Of a stretch of DNA of 64,000 nucleotides, positions 1 through 11,099 are shown piece by piece. The first letter of the stretch is position 1, and each line of letters opens with the position of its first letter. The position numbers and the translations under genes are program-made. Source of the stretch: Ulva prolifera (lineage: Eukaryota > Chlorophyta > Ulvophyceae > Ulvales > Ulvaceae); the NCBI GenBank assembly GCA_023078555.1, contig CM041201.1:4843713-4907712 (forward strand), written 5' to 3'. The notes below the pieces were generated by a model, which was not told the origin of the DNA, did not search any database, and saw nothing but the letters and a program-made list of their open reading frames with translations.

Positions 1-1722
1 CGGAGCCTCCAAACAGGAGAAGGTTTCTGGGGGTGTGATCTGCGGGTGAGTTTGGCACCAGGTGAGGCCAGGTGAGTAGGCTGTGGCAGAAAGGGTCCTC
101 TGGTCAGGGGTCCTGCGGCTGTTGCTCGCTTGCTGCAGCATGCAGCGCTGGCATAGGGAGGGGGTGATTGAATGGAGTGAGTGGAGGTTGGGGTGTGAGA
201 CGGGCGGTGGGGATTGTGCGTGCGGAGATTGGACCCTGGCAACATCCCATATGAAGCTCACTCTGGAGGCCAGTGTATATGGACTGCTATCATTTTTTTT
301 AGTTGTCCGTGATATTCGATGCGGCGTAGGAATATTTTGGTGGGTCGTGCTGATCTGATGTGGCTCGAGCACTTTTGGGTGTAAGGCTCAACCACTGTGG
401 CGTGCCGCGTATGCCACAATGCAAGCTGCCAAGGTCGCAATACTGGATATCATCACCCCTGTGCAAAGCTTGGCTCGTATATGCCATCTGTGACGCATCC
501 AGGCTAGTTACTCTGCTCTCCTGCACCTATCGAAGTGGGACTGGTCCCCCACGTCGGCTGTATCATGATGCAGGGTTGCCGTCCCCGCCCCTTGCTTGCG
601 TTTCAAAAAAAATTGCAGCCAAGCGGCTGCAGCTGGCCACCGACGACTGGACGTCGTTACACCGTTCACTGCCTGCCTTGACTGGTGTAGGACACACCTG
701 ATGTTCGGGAATTAACGTGCCCAGCGTAGCTGCGGGCAGCCGGGCAGACTTGGTAGCGTGGAGCATATGGATCTGCCAAAGCAATATGCACAAATGTGTC
801 GAAGGATGACTTGCAACATTTGCCTACAGGGCAGTCCTTCGCTGCCTGGCTTAGAGCATTCCCGCTCTGTAAACACGCTCGTGCTATCAGCTGACAGCAC
901 GAGCACGAGAGAAATCATGCATGCATGCACGATTTTTCTCAAGCGTCGAGTTGCAAACCCATCTAGGTGTACGGGTCTCATACGACCGCGCAAAATGTTC
1001 ATAAAACAGGAAATAAATGTTCAACAAACAGGAAATGTGCATCGCCAGATACGTTGTCGCGACGCAAACGCTAGCTGCACGTGCAGCGGTACCGGGCAGC
1101 GCTGCACCGGCCCGGGGCTCTGCAGAGGCCGGAACTTTACCGTGAGTGAAACTTACATCCCGCCCGAGCCCGACCGGATGACCCATGCGCAATCAAGCAA
1201 AGCTAGCTGTCGTCTTTCGACCATGTATGCGCCCGTAGTGAGGAAACGGCTCAGCTCAGTCGGCTGTGGCGCCTTTGTGCGGGTATGTCAGATCCTTTTG
1301 AACGACTGCACGCGTGTGTTGTGAGTGCGGTTGTGGTGTTCGTGTGTGTGTGAGTGTATGTTGATGTTGATTCGGATGAGATTCGGTTTCAGTGTTTGTT
1401 TTCTCTCCCGTTCACTCTTTTGTAATAGACTGCACGCGTGCCGCACGCGGCGTGCGCCAATGCCCAGAATGACCCGCCGGAAAATGGCTTGGGTCAGGTG
1501 CAGAACGTCACAGATTCTCTTCAACTGTGGGGGTTCGCACCTGGGAGCATGATGAGGTGAAACCGCCTGGTCCTGGCTGCATCTGGCTGCTTAGTAGTAC
1601 ACAGCGCACATGTAATGCGCGGCCATGCATAATAGTTGCATGTCTGCATGCGAAGGTGGTGTGGCTGCAGCACTCGCATGACTCACTTGCAGGTACCTCA
1701 TGCTTCACAAGCAGGGCCCGGT
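1..1722. other. No gene recognised
   Basis: Open frames here are short, overlap on both strands and lack recognisable domains or paired splice sites. The stretch holds a near-perfect palindrome at 877-904 and a TGCATGCA-rich palindrome at about 914-936. I see no RNA gene. Confidence 0.5.
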
Positions 1723-1997
1723 GCAGGTGCACAGGAGGGCCCTAGCTGTGCAGGTGCACAGGAGGGCCCTAGCTGTGCAGGTGCACAGGAGGGCCCTAGC
1801 TGTGCAGGTGCACAGGAGGGCCCTAGCTGTGCAGGTGCACAGGAGGGCCCTAGCTGTGCAGGTGCACAGGAGGGCCCTAGCTGTGCAGGTGCACAGGAGG
1901 GCCCTAGCTGTGCAGGTGCACAGGAGGGCCCTAGCTGTGCAGGTGCACAGGAGGGCCCTAGCTGTGCAGGTGCACAGGAGGGCCCTGGCTGTGCCAT
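1723..1997. repeat. 27-bp minisatellite, about 10 units
   Basis: A 27-base unit (starting ggtgcacaggagggccctag) is repeated head to tail about ten times with almost no divergence; only the last unit changes visibly (ctggct for ctagct). The unit length is a multiple of three, so frames on both strands stay open through the array, giving a false peptide with EGPSCAGAQ repeats. There are no spacers, so it is not a CRISPR array. Near-identity of the units suggests recent expansion or homogenisation. Confidence 0.95.
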
Positions 1998-1999
1998 GG

Positions 2000-2450
2000 C
2001 AGTAGGTTTGCGCAGTTGGGGTGTGGGGGGGTCACGAGCGAGCTCAGGCAGAGCTCAGGCAACCGTGGTGGGTCTGGGGAGGGGATTAACGTGTGGGGGC
2101 TGGAGGGCCTGGCATTGCTTGTTTCCGGCGGTTGCCAGGAGGTGGTGTGTGCATGCTAGTTGATGTCTGGCCGCCCGGGCCACGTGCGTGGTGGGGAGTT
2201 CGGGAATGGTGTCGCAGGGTGGGGTCGGTGCGTGCGGGTGTGGGCGGGACTTTGCATGTGCGCGGGCGTGGGTGGCGTGGGTGCGTTGGTGCTGTGTGCG
2301 CTGGTGGCGTTGCAGGATAGGGTGTCTGAGTGGGTTTCTGGGTGGAGTGACCGCGATTGCTGGCGTGGGTGGTGGCCCTGTTGCTGTTCGTGCCATGCGT
2401 GCGGATAGCGCATCGCTTCCTGCCTCTCCGACTTTGTTCCTGCAACACAG
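2000..2450 (+). repeat. GT-rich repeat, possible diverged retroposon copy
   Basis: This stretch is strongly G/T-biased on the + strand and ends in ctttgttcctgcaacacagg near 2434-2453. That end resembles the shared 3' end (ctttgtccttgtaacaca) of the repeat family at 24.7-26.9 kb. The body aligns only loosely by eye and no target-site duplication is evident. It may be an old relative or only compositionally similar. Confidence 0.4.
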
Positions 2451-5400
2451 GGCCCTACATGTGAAGCATCAAGCAGACTGGCCCAGGAGAGGGCAATGTC
2501 ATGATCATTGATGCCAATGCACAGGAACACAACCGGACTCAGGGCACATCTACATTATACTCCTGTTGTTTATCCTATGTGTCCATACTGAAATATTCAG
2601 TTGACTGCAGTTGATTGACGATTGACAGGGCTGCCCCTGGGGCTTGTGGGAGTCACGCAGACCAGTCCGCACTGTTCCAGACTGTGTCCTGGCATGCATG
2701 CACGCCCCGGCCCGACACGGCCGTGCACGGTCAGGTCAGTGCACTGAGCCAAGTTACGGACCCAATGTTACGGGCCCCGGGATCAGTGGTCATTCATTTC
2801 CCCCTGCTGCCTTGTAAACTGTTGGAACTACGCGCTGCATCCGATTGATGCGTCGCGTCGGATGTCGAAATTTCAGACTGGACAGAATGCTGCCCAGTCG
2901 CGCACACCCGGTCAGAGCTCCTTTGTTCTGACTTCTCATCTGAACGTAAATAATAAGGACATGAGCGGTAGGATCTCGCGCCATGCATGGTCTGTATGTC
3001 TGCTGCCATAGATAGATTGCAGCAGCAGGCGTTGCAGATCACCAGACAGCAGAAAGCAAGGCCCCTGGCATGAGCAGCCAAGACAGCTCACAAGCTCATG
3101 ATCATCTGCGCCAATGGGGCTCCCTAAAAGGGCACAACGGGCAGCCGCCGCACAGTATGCACTCGAACTCCGTCAGCGTCCACGAACTGCGCCGTGAAGG
3201 CTGACGTTTTCTGTCTGCCCTGGTGCAAGTCGAGTCTGTTAACGTCATCCCGTAGCAGACATGTCTGAGCTTGTATCATGGCAACACAGCTGCAGAGTTT
3301 TGGGTGGTAAGCTCACATTTGATGGCTACCCAAGGCCAATTACAACAACAAGCCTGCTACAGCCTTTACAAGTGGCAGGGTACCTCAAGACTCCACACCC
3401 TCACCTGGTAGCCTGGCTGCTGGCTGCGGCTGCAAGCAACCTGCTGTGCCAAACTCAGCAATGGATCTAGCTGCGGCCTCTTTCGTTCACGCTACAACTA
3501 CAACAAACGTGATCAGCCACAAAGCTTGGCCATTGCCAAATGCACATCGGCTTCAGCTCGCCATCATCGTCAAGCCCATCTGAGCAAATGAACTTGCGAA
3601 TGCCACATCACAGCTGGCCTCTTGTGCCCTCTCAGCACGGTGGTGCCCAGGGTTGTACAGGCACCCTTTTTCTGGTGGGATTCCCCGTGACAGTCTGCGC
3701 CTTCACCGGGACTACCCCAGTGACTAGTGCCAGTGCAGTGGGGTTTCCCGGTCTTGTGCTGAATGTCAAGGGGGAGCCAAAAGGCAAACCTTGGCCTCTG
3801 CCAGCAGCTTCTCAAGCTCCTCGACAGACATGCCAACTTCATCAAGTGTGTCTACATCCCACTCCGGCGCCTCGGTGTCACCAAGATCAGCAAAGCCATT
3901 GCAACACTGCAACACTGCAACACTCAAGCCCGTATTTGTCATTGCTCAACTGCATTGCCTCATGCAGCATCGCTCGCTTTGCCCGATGACGTTACATCAT
4001 CCTTGTTGCGTGGCTGCCCGCCGTCAGGATTCCGGTGAGCGGCTCCGATGGCCGCCTGCAGCTCATGGCGAAAGCCAGGTGCCTGCTCCGCCAGGCACCG
4101 GGTTTTCCCCAAAGTTTGCCATTTTTGATGGGATTCCCGTCGGGATATACAGCCCTGGTGGTGCCTGAATCCCGGCTCATGGAGGCCATGTCGGGCCGGC
4201 ACGCCCCGCCTCACACATGTAGCATGGAGCCATGCCTGCAGGATGCGCAGTAGTTTGTAACTCGAGTGCATGTATGTTCAGCATCCTACGCACCCGACTG
4301 CAGTGCCGCCCTGCCAGGGGGATTGGGTGCGTCATGTGCACCAGCGGCGTGCAGGCGCAGCAGCAGCCCATCAGCCGCCCTATACCTCTTCAGATCTATT
4401 CTCACAGACGCGCTGCGGGCTCGCCGATTGCTGGAATTTGAACACTCACCCCGGAGACAGTACCCCACGAGGCCTGCTTTCTGAGTACAGACATGAAGTG
4501 CGGGGGCCAGCGCAGGTTCCTGAGCAGGCTGCAGCAGCCTGTTCAGTGGCGCATGTGGCAATGTGGCAGACTGGTCTACAGGACTGGAGCAAATGAGCAG
4601 TGTGCTGCATCGTTGGGAGACCTGAGAGATGATAAGCCAAGGCGCCTGCTGCTCTCTGGCATTTCCTGGCAGCCGTCCAGCATTTGGCACAGCAGGTGGT
4701 GGTGTTTCAGCTGGTGGGGTTTCATTTGGAGAGTTGCATGTCTTCTTGTGGTGGGAGGTGCAGCTACTCCCATCTGTCGTTCCAAAGAATAGCGAAGACA
4801 GGCACATCAGCCGTCCAGAATTGCTAGACCCTGGAACGTCAACATTGACAGCTCCCAGCCATGTGCAGTGCTGGTCTTGCTCTCCACACCACCTGTATCT
4901 GCAGCCTCCGCGAGACTCATGTGTTACAACTTGCTGCTGATTTGATCTGCAACTCCGTGATGGGTGGTCCTTAGTCTGCATTGTGGATCTGAACTCGGAG
5001 TGGCAATCCTGTAGCATGCCATCGTGGCAGTGTGACAGTACAGCCACACCGTTGACAGAAAACGTTTCAGGCTCAGCGCCATTTCAAGCTGGTGCGAGTG
5101 ACAGTGCAGTCGATGCAGAAGTAACTGTATACTGCCCGCGAAGGTTCGAACGCTACACAAACAACAGACACTGACAGATCTTCAAAACGCAGTGATCCTG
5201 GCTTCCATGTTGCCTTCGTAAAACGTGTGATACGTCACCAAGCGGGGGGGCATCAGTTTCAGCAACATGCTCTCACAGGGCCGTTCGTGCATGTGACCCG
5301 ACCATCTCAAGCCACTTCGCGTCAGCGATGATGCGACGTGCAGTCGAATACCATTGTACAACGCATACGCCTTGTAGCATGTCCTAGCTGACGTGCATCT

Positions 5401-6765
5401 CAGAACAGCAGCAGGCAGATAGAAGGCCTTTGGTGATGCACAAGGCGCCAACTACAGACCCGCATGTGAGCATGCGATATTGGAAAACAGCAAGCAGCTC
5501 AACACAAGCAGATCAGGATGATTAACTCTGTACTACCTCCGAGATAAATTGTCCGTTGAAGGTGATCAGAGCAGCAAATCTTGCACTCGTCAGCGCTGCC
5601 GTGGCCCGCGGTGGACTCAGGTTCACAAAATGTGTGTTCCTGCGCTTGTACACATTCTGCAACCGCTAACTTCAGTAATCCAATGACTCATCTGTCAATT
5701 GAAGAGCTCGGAAAACCACTCCAGCCAATTGATGCCGCCCCAAAGGCAATATGTGCGCCAGTGCTGCGAAACAAGCGCAGCCGCAGGTCTCAACTGTATG
5801 TACATAACGACCAGAGACACTAACATCTGTATCGTAGGACCACCCAGTACGTGGCTGAGTGTGAATCAACTCTCAGATTAGTCAAACCCAGGATGGTTCC
5901 AACCATCTGACCTTGGATGACGCCGGGGTTGAGTTTGTCGTGGCAGGCCGCTGCGTGCAGCAGATGCAATTTCGCGATACGGTTCCATAGAATTGAAGTG
6001 GTTTCGCACATGATGACCTGCATGCCATAGCTTGTAGTCAACAGAGCTTCCGGCGGTACTCGATTCAGATGTAAGCACTGCGCCGGGATCTTCGAAAGGG
6101 GGAGAGTGGAATAGCTGCAGTGCGCAATGTAAAACTTCAACTTGGTAGCGGTCGCGGGTGCTCGTGAGCAGGCGGTGGTTACACACACGAAACATTTTCG
6201 CTGTCCAGCAGAAGGGTCATGCAGTACCTCCCTGCAGCTGGCAGAAACCCTACACCTATTGTGCACGCTGCACCAGTGTACTCGACATCGCACACACCAC
6301 AGATGGCACAGGCCGGCAGATCTTTCACGCAATGCGTGTGTGGTGATGTGTGGCGTATGCGCTGCGGTGCGTCCGCAGGGCCTCCGGAACCCAGCCCTGC
6401 CCGCACACGGGGCAGCTGGTCCAGAGGGAAACAACAGCACAAGCCTGCCGGCCCTCTCCGCGCATCGCCAACAGCGGCCAGGCATAATATCCACTCACCT
6501 GAGCCTGAACCGTGCATCCCACCGCTGATGCATCACATAAAAACTTGTCGCAAAACTTGAAACTCGAGCAGCCACAACCAGCCGTGCGGCCATCAGCCCA
6601 CATTCATGCCAGCAGGCGCACTTGCATTCACAGGCATGCACTCCCCGGCACACCCCCCTGTCGTTTCGATTCGATTCAGTCCTGCCTCCGGATCATCCCC
6701 CCCCCCCCCCCCCCCCCCCCCCCCGTCCTTTGACCCCTTACTCCCTACACTACTTGCATGCCTCG
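2451..6765. other. Long stretch without a recognised gene
   Basis: No conserved domain can be read in any frame. The longest open frame (4286-5047, minus, about 250 codons) has an irregular, Ser/Cys-rich composition and no flanking splice signals. Minus frames at 5182-5451 and 5820-6494 are also open but unrecognised and could be exons of an unknown gene. A short (caacactg)3 tandem lies near 3900-3925. A pure C run of 28 bases lies at 6697-6724. Confidence 0.45.
6697..6724. repeat. Poly-C tract, 28 bases
   Basis: This is an uninterrupted run of 28 cytosines about 40 bases beyond the stop codon of the minus-strand BTB/T1 gene, so it probably falls in that transcript's 3' UTR as poly-G. Its exact length is likely unreliable in sequencing. 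Confidence 0.95.
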
Positions 6766-9700
6766 TCAGAACCCGGGCCGGTACAGCGGCGAGCTTGCGG
6801 CCCGGGAGAGCGTGTTTACAGACGCAGAGCGCTTTGCGGTTTCACGCTTGCCGCCAAACACCCGGCCGATGGATGGGGGCAGGCGGAAGCGGTGCCGCGC
6901 TGACCGAGCCGAGAGGTTACCGGCACCACCCTCGGTGACCGACTCTTCCGAGCCGAGAGCGTGCAGGTCACCCGAGGGCTCTCGCCGGATCTCAGCGGCG
7001 TCCCGCGCAAACAGGTGCAGATCCGACTTGCTGCGCATGATGTCGTGGTGTGGCATGATGTGGGATGTCTGCGGGCCGCGCTCCATCGCGCTGCTGACAT
7101 TGGGCGGCGGCCCACGCAACACTGGCTGGGTGCGTGGACCAGCAATCATCTGCAAACACAGGCACACACTTCAAGCCTGGTACCTCTGTAGCGGCGGCAG
7201 CACCCAGACCAGACAGTAGAACCCAGCACAACACAACAGCGAGCAGGGAGCCCAGCCTTCTTGGGTGATAGGAGCACGCGGATCGAACACAGGCGGCGTG
7301 CAGGATGCAGTGTGCGAGTCGACTCGCAAGCTGAAAATTGAGCAAACTGACACACCGCTTTTGCACGCGCTGCGGCGCGCTTCTTCGCCTGCTCTACGGA
7401 GGCCTCCGCAACGCTCTGCGCTGCCTGCATGCGCACGTCTGGCGAAGCACTGTCCGCGTCTGTGGCCGGCCTCGGCGACGGGAAGTCCGCCTGTGTCGGC
7501 GTCACCTCCACTGACGCATGCGCCGTCGGCATCACCGGCTGCAGCCCTGCATCCGACACCTTGGCCCCTTGTGGCCGCTTGCGCCCCTCCAGCAGACCCT
7601 CCTCCCACTCCTGCGGGATGCCCTTCGGGGGCCCATCGGTGTTGATGTCAAACACGCGCACCTCCACGTGCCGCCGCGGCCCCGCATCGTACGGCATGCC
7701 TAGCTTCTCGATAGCCGCCGCGTGCGCCTTGTCCGTGTCGCCCAAATTGGTGGACCCCGGACGGGCAGGAGGCCCACCGGACGGCCCAGAGGGATTGGCA
7801 CCGGCCGCGAGCATCGAGTCGATGGTGCTGCTCGTGTTGGCGTGCTGCGAATTGGTCGACTTGTGCGCAACACTGTTGTTTGTGCTGTTCGCTGTGTGCT
7901 GCAGCACTGCCTCGCTGTCCTTCACAACAGATGCGGAGCCCCCCATCGAGGAAGCGGCAGTATCATCCCGAGCCAGGATGGCCTGGCCACCGCTGCTACC
8001 GCTTGCTGGCGCCAGGACGGGCCCGCCACCCCGCTGTCCGGAAGGGGGCCCGAAGGCGTCGATGCCGCCACCCCCGCCCGCGCCACCCGCGTAGTACGCG
8101 GACTGCACCCGCCCTTTTGCGGGCTGCGAGTGCGGAGTCGCAGACTTCTTGGGCAGCGCAGTCTGCTGCGAACTGCGCTCCCCCCGGGCGCTGAGGCTGC
8201 CCCTGTTCCCACCCGGCCCAACCTTTGACCCTGCGCCCGCCCGAGAATGCCCCGCAGTGCCGTGGGGCGACGGCTCTGGCTCCAGAACATCCACGCCACC
8301 ACCGCCGTGACTCCGGGACGGCGTCACGAGGGGCGGCACGAGGGGGTGACCCTTGGGCGAGGCGAGGCCCGTGGTGCGGTCAGCCCCGAACGAGGACGAG
8401 TCTGCTGATGCGACAACAGCAGAGTCGGCCGCGAGGCTGCCTCCGCCGCCGCGCTTATTGGGCTGGGCGCCGGCCTGGCCCGGACGCGCGGGCCGCGGCG
8501 GTGTGAGCTTGTGCGAAGACTGAGACTGTGTGGTCGACGTCATGCTCGACGCGTGAGACTGCACGTGCGACTTGGGCGGCAGCTGCCCCGCGGACTCTCC
8601 ATTGGGGCTGGGCACGCGCTTGCCCGTACTCCTGACCAGCACCGCATGGAAGTACCTGCAGAGGACGGCCTCAGGTCAGCTGCCTTGACTGCGATGCTCG
8701 ATGGACGCACTTGGTCGACGCATAGGCCACATGATCTGCTCCTCCGCCAGATGTGACAGCCGAGACCGCCACATGGTGCACAGTGAGCGAGCGGCTGCAC
8801 CACACAACGTGTCAACGGCAGGCCAGGGGCCGCGCACATGCAGTAGTCCTTCGTCTTGCGGTCTTGAGCGACGCCGGTGTTCATGGCCTTGACACGGAAG
8901 CCAGACGTCTGGAGCTCGGTGGTCCGTGCATTGACCTCTGCCATAGCGGCCTGCCGCTCCTTTTCTGTGAACTGCAGGCCGTTGGGGCTCGAGATGGTGA
9001 CATACACGCTCTGGAACTCGAGCTGCATGCGGGACGCCTTGCTATAAATGTCAGTGGTGTCATCTACAACGCCTGCTGCGGTTGTGCTGGCGCTGACGGC
9101 GCCGTTGTGGGTGATGCACTGTGTCGGGGTGGCCTTGAGAGCTGCAGCCACTTGCGACTCAAGCTCGGGTAGTTCATAATGTTCTGCTTCTGCAAGGAGA
9201 ATGGTAAGGTCTGATGCCGCAGCTGGCAGGGGCAGGGACTTGGCAGCACGGGCTGCGGCGTTGGATGGTGAGGCTGAGGGAGCAGTCGAGCTTGCTTCAT
9301 GGGCTACAGCTCGCAAGTAGAGCAGCACATACCGAAATGCCTGCAGTCCACCCACACTCTGAGTACTGGCTTCCATCTCAGCCACCAGATCTGGGCATGG
9401 CCAGCGGACAATCCGCAGGGTACACCATGTGAGCGAAGGAGCGATGACTGTAGATGCATAGGGCTGGATGCACAGGTGCGGCAAGCTTGACAGATGATCA
9501 AGATCCAGGCATCAGGCAGGGCCGGCCAATGCAATGTGAAACCGAGGGCAACGACACGAATGGCATTGCTGACATTCAGTAACCAAACTTGTTGCGGGAA
9601 ACGCTCGGCTAGCTTCTCGCGTGAGCATTGTGCATGCACCTCCCAGCTGATGCGTCGTGGCCCATCCCTGGTGTCTCATGCGTGTGCGTGAATCGCATGC

Positions 9701-10730
9701 GTGTACAAGTGAATCGTGCGACGGCTGTGCAGCAGGTGACTAGGCGAACGCTCAATTCACCTTTGTGCAATGTCATGATCCAACGCGTGCCATATTGGGC
9801 ACTCAAGTGCGCTTTTGCCAATCCACCACAGAGATAGCAATCGCCGCGTCCCAGCCGTCCAGGAATACGGGTGTGTTTACCCCAGCCGGGATGCATACAA
9901 CCAGGTCGCTTCACATATGTGCAGCACTGAAGCTGTCTCGGGGACATCAAAAGGCCAAGTCAGTGAACACATCGGATCCGCCGAACGATGATGACCCTTG
10001 TGATGGAGCGTTAGAAGATTTCATCACCGCTGTGTCAACGTGTGCAACGCTATGCGGATAACAGAAGAGCAGACACGCAAATCATCTAGCATCACATGAT
10101 CTTACGGGAACGAGAATCTATCATCTGTGACAGAGATACGACACATTTTTCAACAGGTGGCAGACTGGCGGGCGGGCGTGCCTGTGCATCACGATCAATG
10201 AACCGGATTTCCTGAGCTGTACGTGGAAGCTGAATAGCGCCATTCGCCAGTCGAGCGAGCCACGAATTGGGCACTGACATAAGCACGGCACGGGACACGG
10301 AATAGACGGTACCGCCCACATCCATCGTGAGCGCAGTCCCAGAACCATCGTCTCTGCATGGCATCGTCAAATCAGGACCTGCTGAGACGACTGAACTGAC
10401 GCGAGGTATCTTTACGAACTTGAGAATGCTCTGAAGACACGGCTCGGCTTGCTACGGCTTGTTCCAGCGCTGCTAGAGTTTCCAGGACGCGGTCGACGAC
10501 AAAATGCAGCGGGAACATGTGTACCGAGGGAATAGGTCCACCAGCACCGACTTCATCTAGGGAATGTCGGAAATCTGCCAGCTGATGCGATGGACGGGAC
10601 GCAATGCCCACCTTGCAAGCACACGGGATGGTGAGCTTGATGAGGCCATCCCAGCATCTCTGTGAGCCCTCATCGCCAGTACTCGCTTCTTCAACTTTTC
10701 TACTTCATCTTCGTCACCTACTTCTCCCAT
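6766..10730 (-). CDS. BTB/POZ T1-domain (KCTD-type) protein with long disordered tail
   Basis: Inferred exons on the minus strand: 10730-10625, 10574-10416, 10378-10182, 9340-8838, 8655-7356 and 7149-6766. All phases close, giving about 882 residues. The potassium-channel-tetramerisation-type BTB fold is readable: LTMDVGGTVYSVSRAVLMS, then RFIDRD, continued across an intron into AFRYVLLYLRA, then LTILLAEAEHYELPELESQV. Such proteins usually oligomerise and often act as Cullin-3 substrate adaptors; neither is shown here. After the fold comes an exon with a conserved-looking beta-rich segment (VYVTISSPNGLQFTEKER). A Gly/Ser/Pro-rich tail of about 500 residues follows, with one ordered island (VEVRVFDINTDGPPKGIPQE). 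The FIDRD/AFRY join requires a GC donor (cag|gcacgc). The two 5' introns would be only 50 and 37 bases, so the N-terminus before the BTB domain is the least certain part; an alternative start is the ATG at about 10364. Confidence 0.75.
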
Positions 10731-11099
10731 GTCAACGGGCAAAGTTATTCCGAGGTGTTGCGCGACAAGAGACGACGATAAGCTGCGCTGACTAAGCGCT
10801 GGTCGGAAACCAGGTAGCCCAGTTGTTACATCACACTCTGCACTTCATAGCCGAACTGTTGCAGCGTTACAACGCTGTTATGTGAGTCCTTTTGTTGTCG
10901 TGCGTGTTGCTCATGCATATGTCGAGGCCACCGCGCCACGCGCATGCTGGACCTGCCTCCCTGGGCCTAGCTGCTCAGTCATGTGGCGAGGCGGGCTATA
11001 ATGTAGCTGAGAAAGGTGGAGAAAGGGTGGCGTGTGATTGCAGCGATATGTGCTTCATGCCGTGGGAGGCGTTTGTGCACCTGAGAGACTTGCAGAGCC
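10731..11099. promoter_or_regulatory. Shared divergent promoter region, 369 bp
   Basis: This is the gap between the inferred start of the minus-strand BTB/T1 gene and the start of the plus-strand CDKC-like kinase. Its short length implies that the two core promoters overlap or abut. I see no convincing TATA box. The assignment rests on gene orientation alone. Confidence 0.5.

Noticed and set aside
1723-1997. CRISPR-like array
   Set aside because: The repeats are directly adjacent with no spacers, in a eukaryotic nuclear context.
1636-2163. Peptide with repeated EGPSCAGAQ
   Set aside because: It arises from the 27-bp minisatellite. All frames across the array stay open and no flanking coding signal exists.
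4286-5047. Minus-strand open frame of about 250 codons
   Set aside because: No domain, start context or splice signals are seen. It cannot be excluded as an exon, but support is too weak for a gene call.
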